This document shows positions 52,152 through 60,729 of a DNA stretch of 64,000 nt, piece by piece (within the stretch, counting starts at the first letter, position 1; each line of letters opens with the position of its first letter). The translations under genes and the position numbers were made by a program. Under the pieces are notes generated by a model that ran no database searches, was not told where the DNA came from, and was given only the letters and a program-made list of their open reading frames with translations. Source of the stretch: Halieaceae bacterium UBA5085 (GTDB taxonomy: Bacteria > Pseudomonadota > Gammaproteobacteria > Pseudomonadales > Halieaceae); NCBI GenBank assembly GCA_002414665.1, contig DIAF01000046.1, positions 61,349 through 125,348 of the forward strand, read 5' to 3'.

Positions 52152-53044
52152 CAGCCTGAGGCCTCCTTGCTTGCCTGCTGTTGTTGGCGTTGGTAGAAGT
52201 ACTGGCGCACGTTGTCGGCGACGAAACTGCGCCAGGAAACCTGCTTGATGGCGAAGGTGCTGTGGATGCGGTTGCATTGCAGTGAACGGTTGAGCGCCCG
52301 GCCCGGGCCGTCCAGTAACTGCAACTGCACGGCGTCGGGCGAGAAGCGTGAGAACTGGGACGCGGAGGCCAGCAACGCTTCTGCAAACTCATAACAGTTG
52401 GTCGTGTCCGTGCTGCAGTAATGGTAGATACCCCAGGATTCTGCGCCGGCTCCCAACTGGTCGAGCATGCCTGCGACAACCCGGGCGGCGTCCAGGGACT
52501 CGACGGGGCACCCCCTGAGCTGATTGTCCAGCGACAAGGTCCCGCCGGCGATCAGCTGTTCCAGCATATGCGCCAACACGTTGACGCCGGCTGCGGAAAA
52601 TACCGGGCCAAGACGCAGCACCACGTGCCGTTCGCAGGTCTCGCTGGCGCGCGTTTCCGCCGCCGCCAGCAAGCGCCCCACCGTTTCGGGATTGTCCGGC
52701 GGGTCCTGTTCGCGATAGCCGCGCTCTGCGTCGCCCGCAAATACGCGCGCGCTGGACACCAGGAAGTAGCTGGCATCGCTGCGTTGACAGGCCTTGGCTA
52801 ACCAGTGACTGCGCTCGACATCCAGTTCGTTGATCAGCTCGCCGCTGTCGATTGCGCCCTGCAGACGCAGATCGACCACGATGTCCGCGCGCGCACGGCG
52901 CACAACCTTCTTGGCATGGCGCTCACTTTTCCAGCGTGACACCGAGCTGGATACACTCTCGAGCTCGTGCCGGCCCCAGCGCTTCAGGTGGTCCGCCAGA
53001 GCCAGCCCCAGAGAGCTGTCCGAGCCAATCAACAGGACGCGCAC
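52151..53044 (-). CDS. RmlD-like SDR-fold protein lacking the catalytic Tyr/Lys pair
   Basis: A 297-residue extended SDR protein, similar to dTDP-4-dehydrorhamnose reductase. It keeps the Rossmann motif (VLLIGSDSSLGLALADHL) and the RmlD-like FLVSSARVFAGD. Where RmlD has the active YxxxK (V-Y-G-E-T-K), this protein reads T-V-G-R-L-L, so Tyr is Val122 and Lys is Leu126 by my alignment. The substrate-loop region is also changed. It is therefore probably a binding or regulatory relative, not a reductase. The GTG start at 53044 has a GGGGGA site. It is the first gene before moaB and moeA, with coupled translation to moaB. Any link with molybdenum cofactor is inference. Confidence 0.78.
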   Translation of the reverse strand: MRVLLIGSDSSLGLALADHLKRWGRHELESVSSSVSRWKSERHAKKVVRRARADIVVDLRLQGAIDSGELINELDVERSHWLAKACQRSDASYFLVSSARVFAGDAERGYREQDPPDNPETVGRLLAAAETRASETCERHVVLRLGPVFSAAGVNVLAHMLEQLIAGGTLSLDNQLRGCPVESLDAARVVAGMLDQLGAGAESWGIYHYCSTDTTNCYEFAEALLASASQFSRFSPDAVQLQLLDGPGRALNRSLQCNRIHSTFAIKQVSWRSFVADNVRQYFYQRQQQQASKEASG

Positions 53045-53092
53045 AACAGGTCCCCCGGATCACTACCCTGCGCTGCAGGCGAAACAACCGCC

Positions 53093-53596
53093 TCAAAAAG
53101 GAATGTCGTCGTCAAAGTCGTCAAAGTCACCGGGAGGTGTGTTGCTCGCCGGCGCGCGTGCGCCGCCCGCTGCGGCGGGAGCTTGCTTCTGCGGCGCCGC
53201 GCTCTGGTTGTACTCATCGCGCCCATAGTTGTCGCCGCCCATTTGCCCGCCGCCGGGGCGGCTGTCCAGCATCTGCATTTCACTGGCCACGATTTCCGTG
53301 GTGTAACGGTCCTGCCCGTCCTGTGCCTGCCATTTGCGCGTGCGCAGGGAGCCCTCAACATACACTTTGGAGCCCTTTTTCAGATATTCACCAGCAATCT
53401 CCGCCAGACGATTGAAGAACACCACGCGGTGCCACTCCGTACGCTCCTGCGGCTGGCCGGTCTGCTTGTCCTTCCAACTCTCGGATGTAGCCAGGTTGAC
53501 GTTGGTCACCGCACCACCTGATGGCATGTAGCGCACTTCCGGATCCGCGCCAAGATTACCGACGAGTATGACTTTGTTGACGCCCCGTGAAGCCAT
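53093..53596 (-). CDS. ssb: Single-stranded DNA-binding protein
   Basis: A 167-residue SSB. The OB-fold spans residues 1-115 (VNKVILVGNLGADPEVRYM, WHRVVFFNRLAEIAGEYL, YVEGSLRTRKW). A Gly/Pro/Gln linker follows, and the protein ends in the acidic tip DFDDFDDDIPF that recruits repair and replication partners. A GAGGAG site sits before the ATG. A LexA-like palindrome and an extended -10 promoter lie upstream. It is near uvrA, with an MFS gene between, as in Pseudomonas. No second SSB is visible. Confidence 0.97.
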   Translation of the reverse strand: MASRGVNKVILVGNLGADPEVRYMPSGGAVTNVNLATSESWKDKQTGQPQERTEWHRVVFFNRLAEIAGEYLKKGSKVYVEGSLRTRKWQAQDGQDRYTTEIVASEMQMLDSRPGGGQMGGDNYGRDEYNQSAAPQKQAPAAAGGARAPASNTPPGDFDDFDDDIPF

Positions 53597-53644
53597 GGTA
53601 ACTCCTCTTTCGTGGACGGTTGGCGATTGGAAATAACTGCGAGG

Positions 53645-53650
53645 ACTATA
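53645..53650 (-). promoter_or_regulatory. Extended -10 promoter element of ssb
   Basis: On the minus strand TGT-TATAGT forms an extended -10 box about 50 bases upstream of the ssb ATG. The -35 position is poor (TCGCAA) and overlaps the palindrome at 53660-53676. Confidence 0.5.
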
Positions 53651-53659
53651 ACAATCCGC

Positions 53660-53676
53660 CTGTGCAATTGCGACAG
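53660..53676. promoter_or_regulatory. LexA-like palindrome overlapping the ssb promoter
   Basis: CTGT-GCAATTGCG-ACAG has both SOS-box half sites, but with nine bases between them, not eight as in the consensus. The inner GCAATTGC is itself palindromic. It covers the -35 region of ssb. It is either a degenerate SOS box or a site for another dimer. Confidence 0.35.
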
Positions 53677-53726
53677 CACATCACGCCAAAACCCATCGGT
53701 TCAGGCCCGCGGCTGCCGCCCGGCGC

Positions 53727-54920
53727 TCAGGGCGCGGCTTCCCCCACCCCGGACTGGCCATGAACAGGCGCCGGCAGTGCCACCAGCATCCAAACCGCGA
53801 TGACCAGCAGGCACAACTCAGTGATGCCAACGATGCCGTAGTGCTGGAGTACCCAGCCGCCCGCAGCACCACCGGCGAAAATACCGAGGAACTGCGCGGT
53901 AGAGAATATCCCCAGCGCCGTGCCCTTGGCCTCGGGTGCCACCGCCTTGCTGACCAGGGACGGCAGCACTGCCTCCATGTAGTTGAATCCGACGAAGAAC
54001 AGCCAGAGTGCCACGCAGAACAGCCAGGGGGTGGCAGCCAGACCGAGCAGCGCCAGAGCCACCATCAACAGGGCGATAGCAACAAGGAACACGAGATGGT
54101 GACGCCCGCCGCGCTCGGCCAGCCGCATCAAGGGCAGGATGCCCAGCACCGACAGCAATACCGCTGGCAGGTAAACCTGCCAATGGTGCTCGCGGGCCAC
54201 ACCAACCACAGACTCCAGCGCCCCGGGTACAATCTGGAAGCTCGCCATGAGCACAAAGTGCAGGGCGAAAATGCCGATATCCAGCCGCAACAGTGCGCCG
54301 TTGCGCAAACTGGTCCGGAACAGGCGGGGCCGCGCGCCGACCTCGGTATGGGTAATTCCGCTGCGAGGCGGGTCCGGCACCTGCCAGATTACAACCACGA
54401 TGCCCACCAAGGCCAATGCCGCGGTGACGCCAAACACGGCCTCCAGTCCACCCATTCCCGCTATCAGCGGCCCCAGAACGAGAGCGAGGGCAAAGGCCAG
54501 GCCAATACTCGCGCCCACAACCGCCATCGCCTTCGTGCGCTGCTCCCGGGAAGTGAGATCAGCCACCAGTGCCATCACACTGCTGGCGATCGCGCCGGCG
54601 CCCTGCAGGGCGCGGCCAAGAATGATGCCCTGAATGCTCTCAGCCAGGGCGGCCACCACACTGCCCGCCGCAAATACCAGCAGACCGCCAATAATCACCG
54701 GCTTGCGGCCGATGCGGTCGGAGAGCCACCCCAGGGGAATCTGCAGTGACGCCTGGGTCAACCCGTAGGCACCCAGCGCCACCCCGATCAAGGTGGGCGT
54801 CGCGCCGGCAAAGTCCACGGCGTACAAGGCCAGCAGCGGTAGCACCATGAACAGGCCCAGCATACGCACGTTGTACAGCAAGGCCAGAGAGGCCACTGAG
54901 CGCCGCTCAACGGACGACAT
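53727..54920 (-). CDS. MFS transporter (YajR-like)
   Basis: A 397-residue major facilitator with 12 predicted helices. Motif A is GWLSDRIGRKPVI between helices 2 and 3, and motif C-like GPLIAGMGGLEAVFG closes helix 5, as in drug:proton antiporters. Unlike E. coli YajR there is no C-terminal soluble YAM domain. The ATG at 54920 is chosen because MSSVERRSVASLALLYNVRM matches homologues; an upstream TTG (54959) has no ribosome-site support either. It sits between ssb and uvrA, as in pseudomonads. The cargo is unknown. Confidence 0.88.
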   Translation of the reverse strand: MSSVERRSVASLALLYNVRMLGLFMVLPLLALYAVDFAGATPTLIGVALGAYGLTQASLQIPLGWLSDRIGRKPVIIGGLLVFAAGSVVAALAESIQGIILGRALQGAGAIASSVMALVADLTSREQRTKAMAVVGASIGLAFALALVLGPLIAGMGGLEAVFGVTAALALVGIVVVIWQVPDPPRSGITHTEVGARPRLFRTSLRNGALLRLDIGIFALHFVLMASFQIVPGALESVVGVAREHHWQVYLPAVLLSVLGILPLMRLAERGGRHHLVFLVAIALLMVALALLGLAATPWLFCVALWLFFVGFNYMEAVLPSLVSKAVAPEAKGTALGIFSTAQFLGIFAGGAAGGWVLQHYGIVGITELCLLVIAVWMLVALPAPVHGQSGVGEAAP

Positions 54921-55034
54921 GGGATGTTTGGTAATCACAGCAGGGCAGGCACTTTGCAAAAGTCGCTATGGTAACAGCTTCGCTTTCGCTGTGGCATCCA
55001 CTCGGCAGGCGCCTGCGTACCACCCGGTAACCTT

Positions 55035-55064
55035 TTGCCTCGACACGACAACACCACCTATACT
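55035..55064 (+). promoter_or_regulatory. Promoter of uvrA
   Basis: -35 TTGCCT (55035-55040), 18-base spacer, -10 TATACT (55059-55064); transcription should begin near 55071, giving a leader of about 30 bases. No canonical SOS box (CTGT-N8-ACAG) is present in the 179-base gap. Confidence 0.65.
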
Positions 55065-55081
55065 GTCGGGTTCGACCGACA
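55064..55081. promoter_or_regulatory. Inverted repeat at the uvrA transcription start
   Basis: TGTCGG (55064-55069) and CCGACA (55076-55081) are perfect inverted arms with a 6-base spacer, positioned over the predicted start site. One half resembles a LexA arm (CTGT) but the other is ACCG. This is a possible operator, unproven. Confidence 0.3.
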
Positions 55082-55099
55082 CCCCCTGACCGGAGACAC

Positions 55100-57988
55100 A
55101 TGGACACCATTCACGTCCGCGGTGCACGCACCCACAACCTGAAGAACATCGACCTCGACATTCCCCGGGACAAACTGGTTGTCATCACCGGGCTCTCAGG
55201 GTCAGGGAAGTCTTCACTGGCCTTCGACACACTGTACGCTGAAGGGCAGCGGCGCTATGTGGAGTCGCTGTCCACCTATGCCAGGCAGTTCCTGTCCATG
55301 ATGGAAAAGCCCGATATGGACCATATCGAGGGCCTGTCGCCTGCCATTTCCATCGAACAGAAATCCACATCCCACAATCCGCGTTCTACCGTGGGCACCA
55401 TCACCGAAATCTACGACTACCTGCGCCTGCTGTACGCACGTGTCGGGGAACCCCGCTGCCCGGAACACGGTGAGAGCCTCCAGGCACAGACGGTGAGCCA
55501 GATGGTCGATTCCGTGCTGGCCATGCCCGAAGGCAGCAAACTGATGTTGCTGGCGCCCGTGGTGCGGGCACGCAAGGGTGAGCACCTGCATGTCTTTGAG
55601 GAGCTGCGCGCCGCTGGCTTTGTACGTGCCCGGGTCGATGGCATTATTACCGAGCTTGATGATCTTCCCGACCTCGACAAGAAGCGCAAGCACGACATCG
55701 AGGTGGTGGTAGACCGCTTCAAGGTGCGCGCCGATCTCGGCCTGCGACTGGCGGAATCCTTCGAAACGGCGCTGGGTCTCACCGATGGCCTCGCCACAAT
55801 CAGCCCCATGGAGGGTGACGGCGAGGACATCATGTTCTCGGCCCGTTTCGCCTGCCCCGTCTGCGGCCACAGCATCGACGAACTGGAGCCGCGGCTGTTT
55901 TCCTTCAACAACCCTGCCGGTGCCTGCTCCAGCTGTGACGGCCTGGGCGTCAAGCAATATTTCGATCCCGCGCGCGTCGTGCTGCACCCGGAGTCCAGCC
56001 TCGCTGAAGGCGCCATACGCGGCTGGGATCGACGCAATGTGTACTACTTCCACATGCTGACCAGCCTCGCCGATCACTACGGCTTCTCCATCGACACGCC
56101 GTTTGCGCAGCTGAAGAAAACCCACCAGCAGGCCATTCTCCAGGGCAGCGGGGATGAGGAGATCAGCTTCGCCTACATGAACGATCGCGGCGATGTCTAC
56201 AAGCGCAAGCATTCCTTTGAGGGGATACTGCCCAACATGGAACGGCGCTATCGCGACACAGAGTCCCAGTCGGTGCGTGAGGAGCTGTTCAAGTTCATGT
56301 CGACGCAGCCCTGCCCCGACTGCGGCGGCACGCGCCTGTGCCAGGATGCACGCCACGTATTCGTGGATGATCGCGACCTGCCGAGCATCGCGGAAATGCC
56401 GGTGGGTGAGGCGGAGATCTACTTCGGGAACCTGACCCTGCCCGGGCGCAAGGGCGAAATCGCCAGCAAGATCCTCAAGGAGTTGCGCGCGCGTTACCGC
56501 TTTCTGGTCGATGTGGGACTGAATTACCTGACGCTGAGCCGCAGTGCGGAAACCCTCTCGGGCGGTGAAGCACAGCGCATCCGCCTGGCCTCGCAAATCG
56601 GCGCGGGCCTGGTCGGCGTGATGTACATTCTCGACGAGCCGTCGATTGGCCTGCATCAACGGGACAATGAGCGCCTGCTGGGCACGCTGACGCATCTGCG
56701 CGACCTGGGGAATACTGTGCTGGTGGTTGAGCACGATGAGGACGCCATTCGCAGCGCTGACCACATTATCGACATAGGCCCCGGAGCGGGGGTGCACGGT
56801 GGGCGCATTGTGGCCCAGGGCAGCCTGGCGGATATCGTGGGCAACGCGAACTCGCTGACCGGCGCCTACCTGTCCGGAAAACGCTCGATCGCCGTGCCCG
56901 CAAAGCGCACTCCTGTGGATCGCAAGAAAATGCTCACGCTCTCGGGCGCCACGGGCAACAACCTGCAGAATGTCACTCTGGAGCTTCCTCTGGGGCTACT
57001 GACCTGTGTCACGGGCGTATCCGGCTCCGGCAAATCGACCCTGGTCAACAACACCCTGTACCCGCTGGCGGCTACCGAGCTCAATGGCGCCACCACTCTG
57101 ACACCGGCACCATACTCGACGATCACCGGCATGCAGCACATCGATAAATGCATCGACATCGACCAGAGTCCGATCGGCCGCACCCCCCGCTCCAACCCGG
57201 CAACGTATACCGGCATTTTCACGCCGGTGCGGGAATTGTTCTCTGGCACCCAGGAGGCGCGCTCGAGGGGTTACAAACCCGGTCGTTTCAGCTTCAACGT
57301 CAAGGGTGGTCGCTGCGAAGCCTGTCAGGGCGATGGCGTTACCAAGGTAGAAATGCACTTCCTGCCCGACATTTACGTCCCCTGCGATGTCTGCAAGGGC
57401 AAGCGCTACAACCGCGAAACGCTGGAGGTCCGCTACAAGGGCAAAAATATTCACGAAGTACTGGAAATGACGGTGGAAGATGCGCTCGCCTTTTTTGAGC
57501 CCGTGCCAACCATCGCGCGCAAGCTGCAGACCCTGATGGATGTGGGATTGTCCTACATACGCCTCGGCCAGGCGGCAACCACCTTGTCAGGAGGCGAGGC
57601 GCAGCGGGTCAAACTGTCGCGGGAATTGTCCAAGCGCGATACCGGCAAGACCCTGTATATCCTCGATGAGCCCACCACCGGCCTGCACTTTGAGGACATT
57701 CGCCAACTGCTGGAGGTGCTGCACCGCCTGCGGGATCACGGCAATACCGTGGTGATCATTGAGCACAACCTGGATGTAATCAAAACAGCAGACTGGCTCG
57801 TAGACCTGGGGCCGGAAGGTGGCTCGGGCGGCGGTCAGATCATCGCTACGGGGACGCCGGAGCAGGTCGCGGAGGCGACTGCCTCCTACACCGGCAAGTT
57901 TTTGAAACCCCTGCTGGCACGCGCAAGTGAAACGGCCCCAACCAAGGCGGGCAAAGGGAAACGAGGCAAGAAAACCGCAGCCGCCTGA
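55100..57988 (+). CDS. uvrA: Excinuclease ABC subunit A
   Basis: A 962-residue UvrA that scans DNA for lesions and loads UvrB. The first Walker A GLSGSGKS is at 31-38 and the second GVSGSGKST in the C-half; signature motifs LSGGEAQRI and LSGGEAQRV are both present. Zinc modules are seen in CPVCGHSIDEL...ACSSCDG and CEACQGDGVTKVEM with CDVCKGKRYN. The ATG has a GGAG site eight bases upstream. The C-terminus is a short Lys-rich tail. It complements the photolyases at 16946-19938. LexA control is not evident from its upstream region. Confidence 0.98.
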   Translation: MDTIHVRGARTHNLKNIDLDIPRDKLVVITGLSGSGKSSLAFDTLYAEGQRRYVESLSTYARQFLSMMEKPDMDHIEGLSPAISIEQKSTSHNPRSTVGTITEIYDYLRLLYARVGEPRCPEHGESLQAQTVSQMVDSVLAMPEGSKLMLLAPVVRARKGEHLHVFEELRAAGFVRARVDGIITELDDLPDLDKKRKHDIEVVVDRFKVRADLGLRLAESFETALGLTDGLATISPMEGDGEDIMFSARFACPVCGHSIDELEPRLFSFNNPAGACSSCDGLGVKQYFDPARVVLHPESSLAEGAIRGWDRRNVYYFHMLTSLADHYGFSIDTPFAQLKKTHQQAILQGSGDEEISFAYMNDRGDVYKRKHSFEGILPNMERRYRDTESQSVREELFKFMSTQPCPDCGGTRLCQDARHVFVDDRDLPSIAEMPVGEAEIYFGNLTLPGRKGEIASKILKELRARYRFLVDVGLNYLTLSRSAETLSGGEAQRIRLASQIGAGLVGVMYILDEPSIGLHQRDNERLLGTLTHLRDLGNTVLVVEHDEDAIRSADHIIDIGPGAGVHGGRIVAQGSLADIVGNANSLTGAYLSGKRSIAVPAKRTPVDRKKMLTLSGATGNNLQNVTLELPLGLLTCVTGVSGSGKSTLVNNTLYPLAATELNGATTLTPAPYSTITGMQHIDKCIDIDQSPIGRTPRSNPATYTGIFTPVRELFSGTQEARSRGYKPGRFSFNVKGGRCEACQGDGVTKVEMHFLPDIYVPCDVCKGKRYNRETLEVRYKGKNIHEVLEMTVEDALAFFEPVPTIARKLQTLMDVGLSYIRLGQAATTLSGGEAQRVKLSRELSKRDTGKTLYILDEPTTGLHFEDIRQLLEVLHRLRDHGNTVVIIEHNLDVIKTADWLVDLGPEGGSGGGQIIATGTPEQVAEATASYTGKFLKPLLARASETAPTKAGKGKRGKKTAAA

Positions 57989-58069
57989 GTGTCACCTTCG
58001 ACAGCCTGCAGGCGCCTGCCCGGGCGCGACGATGCCACAGGGGCAGTGCAAGGCGCTACAGACGGACAC

Positions 58070-58093
58070 AAAAAAGCCGGGCATGGCCCGGCT
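58070..58093 (-). terminator. Rho-independent terminator of the alpha operon
   Basis: On the minus strand AGCCGGGC and GCCCGGCT form an 8-bp perfect stem with a 3-base loop, then six T (58075-58070). It lies 23 bases beyond the rplQ stop. On the plus strand it lacks a T-tract, and no uvrA terminator is obvious. Confidence 0.9.
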
Positions 58094-58116
58094 CGCTCAC
58101 TCCCTGGGGAAGGGCT

Positions 58117-58506
58117 TTACGCCTCGTCGCTAACGACGTCGTCAGAAGCAGGGCGATCAACCAGTTCGACATACGCCATGGGCGCCTTGTCGCCAGCGCG
58201 GTAGCCGCACTTCATGATACGAATGTAGCCGCCGGGGCGGGCCTGGTAACGCGGACCCAACTCGGCAAACAACTTGCCCACAGCTGCCTTGTCGCGCATG
58301 CGATCGAAGGCAAGCCGGCGATTGGCGACGCTGTCGCTCTTGGCCAGCGTGATCAGCGGCTCAGCATAGCTGCGCAGCTCCTTCGCCTTCGGCAATGTGG
58401 TTTTGATCAACTCGTGCTCTACCAGAGACACGGTCATGTTACGGAACATGGCCTTGCGGTGGGAGGCATTCCGATTCAACTGACGTCCGCTATGACGGTG
58501 ACGCAT
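58117..58506 (-). CDS. rplQ: 50S ribosomal protein L17
   Basis: A 129-residue L17: MRHRHSGRQLNRNASHRKAM at the start, TTLPKAKELRSYAEPLITLAK in the core and RPGGYIRIMKCGYRAGDKAP near the end. It is the last gene of the alpha operon, 58 bases after rpoA, and is followed by a strong terminator. The C-terminal tail is acidic and slightly longer than in E. coli. Confidence 0.98.
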   Translation of the reverse strand: MRHRHSGRQLNRNASHRKAMFRNMTVSLVEHELIKTTLPKAKELRSYAEPLITLAKSDSVANRRLAFDRMRDKAAVGKLFAELGPRYQARPGGYIRIMKCGYRAGDKAPMAYVELVDRPASDDVVSDEA

Positions 58507-58564
58507 TTTTCCTTTCCTATACTCTCTGTGCTATCTCAGCACTGCCAACTGGTAACTCGGGGGT

Positions 58565-59569
58565 TCAGATACTCAACACCCGGTCGTCGTTTCGGAGGCT
58601 GGCCGGTGGCCAGTTGTCCAGGCGCATACCCAGCGACAAGCCGCGAGACGCCAGTACATCCTTGATTTCAGTCAGTGACTTCTTGCCCAGGTTCGGGGTT
58701 TTCAGCAGCTCAACTTCAGTGCGCTGAACGAGGTCGCCGATGTAGTAAATATTCTCTGCTTTCAGACAGTTGGCCGAACGCACTGTGAGCTCGAGGTCAT
58801 CGACCGGGCGCAGCAGAATGGGGTCGACCTCGTCTTCCTCGACCACAGACTCGCTCTGGCTCTCGCTCTCGAGGTCGACAAATACGGCCAGCTGCTGCTG
58901 CAGGATGGTGGCTGCGCGACGGATGGCCTCTTCAGGATCGATGGTGCCGTTGGTCTCAAGGTCGAGCACCAGCTTGTCGAGGTCCGTGCGCTGCTCAACG
59001 CGCGCCGCTTCGACCACATAGGCCACCCGGTTGATGGGTGAGAACGTGGCGTCGAGGTGCAGACGGCCAATCGCGCGCGTCTCCTCCTCGGGATTCTCTC
59101 TGGAATCAGCGGGCGAGTAGCCGCGGCCACGAGCCACAGTCAGCTTCATGCTGATATCCGAATTGCCGTTGAGGTGGCAAATCACGTGGTCGGGATTGCG
59201 GATCTCGATGTCATGGTCAACCTGGATATCCCCTGCGGTAACCACACCGGGGCCCTTGCGGCTCAAGGTCAGCTCGGCTTCATCCTTGCCGTTCATGACC
59301 AGGGCAACGCCTTTGAGGTTCAGCAGGATCTCAATAACGTCCTCCTGTACACCTTCGATAGCGCTGTACTCATGCTCCACGCCGTCAATTTCGACTTCGG
59401 TAATGGCGCAGCCGGGCATGGAAGACAGCAGTATGCGACGCAGGGCGTTGCCAAGCGTGTGGCCAAAGCCCCGCTCCAGCGGCTCCAGGGTGACCTGCGC
59501 GCGAGTGCTCGTCTTCTCTTCGACGTTGATAACCCGCGGAGTCAAAAATTCGTTTACTGCTGTCTGCAT
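58565..59569 (-). CDS. rpoA: RNA polymerase subunit alpha
   Basis: A 334-residue alpha subunit. The N-terminal dimerisation domain shows VTLEPLERGFGHTLGNALRR and GVALVMNGKDEAELTLS; the C-terminal domain (LRPVDDLELTVRSANCLKAE, NLGKKSLTEIKDVLASRGLS) binds UP elements and activators. An AGGTG site precedes the ATG. Position between rpsD and rplQ is the universal alpha-operon order. Length is slightly above the 329 residues of E. coli, from an acidic linker (SESQSESVVEEDEVD). Confidence 0.99.
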   Translation of the reverse strand: MQTAVNEFLTPRVINVEEKTSTRAQVTLEPLERGFGHTLGNALRRILLSSMPGCAITEVEIDGVEHEYSAIEGVQEDVIEILLNLKGVALVMNGKDEAELTLSRKGPGVVTAGDIQVDHDIEIRNPDHVICHLNGNSDISMKLTVARGRGYSPADSRENPEEETRAIGRLHLDATFSPINRVAYVVEAARVEQRTDLDKLVLDLETNGTIDPEEAIRRAATILQQQLAVFVDLESESQSESVVEEDEVDPILLRPVDDLELTVRSANCLKAENIYYIGDLVQRTEVELLKTPNLGKKSLTEIKDVLASRGLSLGMRLDNWPPASLRNDDRVLSI

Positions 59570-59607
59570 TCTGGCACCTGTATGAGTAGGTTAGTCCTAA
59601 GTCCGGA

Positions 59608-60228
59608 TTACTTGGAGTACAGTTCCACGATCAGGTTTTCATTGATCTCGGAAGACAGATCCTGACGCTCAGGGGCTGACTTGAAGACTCCTTCCAGCTT
59701 ATCGCTATTGAAATCGATCCACTCGGCATCACCGCGCTGGGCGGCCAGTGCCAGGGCAGACTGCACGCGCAGTTGTTTCTTTGCCTTTTCCCGCAGGGAT
59801 ACCACATCACCCGCCTTCACCTGGTAGGACGCGACGTTAACCACCGCACCGTTGACCAGAATACCTTTGTGGGAAACCAGTTGGCGCGCTTCGGCACGCG
59901 TGGAGCCGAAGCCCATGCGATAAACGACGTTGTCCAGGCGGCTTTCCAGCAACTGCAGAAGGTTTTCACCGGTAGCCCCTTTCAGGCGAGCGGCTTCCTT
60001 GTAGTAGTTGCGGAATTGTTTCTCGAGGATGCCGTAAATGCGGCGTACTTTCTGCTTTTCACGCAGCTGTACGCCGTAGTCAGACAGCCGGCCGCGGCGC
60101 GCGCCGTGCTGACCGGGAGCGGATTCGGGTTTGCACTTACTTTCGAGTGCGCGCACGCCGCTCTTGAGGAACAGGTCTGTTCCTTCCCGGCGGGCCAGCT
60201 TGCACTTGGGTCCAATGTATCGAGCCAT
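59608..60228 (-). CDS. rpsD: 30S ribosomal protein S4
   Basis: A 206-residue S4: MARYIGPKCKLARREGTDLF, the S4 RNA-binding domain LESRLDNVVYRMGFGSTRAEARQ (region 95-117) and VNGAVVNVASYQVKAGDVVS. It nucleates 30S assembly on 16S rRNA and, in E. coli, represses its own operon by binding the mRNA leader before rpsM. The AGGA site and spacing are normal. Zinc-ligand Cys are not present, so it is the Cys-minus form. Confidence 0.99.
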   Translation of the reverse strand: MARYIGPKCKLARREGTDLFLKSGVRALESKCKPESAPGQHGARRGRLSDYGVQLREKQKVRRIYGILEKQFRNYYKEAARLKGATGENLLQLLESRLDNVVYRMGFGSTRAEARQLVSHKGILVNGAVVNVASYQVKAGDVVSLREKAKKQLRVQSALALAAQRGDAEWIDFNSDKLEGVFKSAPERQDLSSEINENLIVELYSK

Positions 60229-60261
60229 GTCAGTTGTTCCTGCTAAGCGCTTGTCTTGATG

Positions 60262-60654
60262 TTAGACGCGACGTTTCTTGGGCGGACGGCAGCCATTGTG
60301 CGGAATCGGCGTCACGTCAGTGATGTTGGTGATTTTGTAACCACAGGCATTGAGCGCGCGCACTGCGGACTCGCGGCCAGGGCCGGGGCCTTTCACCTGA
60401 ACATCAAGGTTTTTCAGCCCGTATTCCTTGGCTGCTTCACCGGCGCGCTCTGCCGCTACCTGCGCTGCAAAGGGCGTGCTCTTACGTGAGCCACGGAAGC
60501 CGGAACCACCAGAAGTTGCCCAGCTCAGGGTGTTGCCCTGGCGGTCAGTGATAGTGATGATCGTATTGTTGAAAGACGCGTGAACGTGCGCAATGCCGTC
60601 CACCACGGTCTTGGTAATTTTCTTGCGAGTGGTCTTGCCACCTGGCTTGGCCAT
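60262..60654 (-). CDS. rpsK: 30S ribosomal protein S11
   Basis: A 130-residue S11 with a family-typical core ASFNNTIITITDRQGNTLSW, FRGSRKSTPFAAQVAAE and the terminal KITNITDVTPIPHNGCRPPKKRRV (last 24 residues). It forms part of the mRNA exit platform. The ATG has an AGGA site. It lies between rpsM (75-base gap) and rpsD (33-base gap). Confidence 0.99.
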   Translation of the reverse strand: MAKPGGKTTRKKITKTVVDGIAHVHASFNNTIITITDRQGNTLSWATSGGSGFRGSRKSTPFAAQVAAERAGEAAKEYGLKNLDVQVKGPGPGRESAVRALNACGYKITNITDVTPIPHNGCRPPKKRRV

Positions 60655-60729
60655 ACTGTATTTCCTGCTTTAATATCAACACTGCACCCGGTGCAGCTAC
60701 ACTAAAAAGGATTCGCGGGTACGAGTCCC

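Noticed and set aside
55214..56797. Minus-strand open frame of 527 codons inside uvrA
   Set aside because: uvrA has all expected motifs in frame; the antisense frame is a composition artefact.
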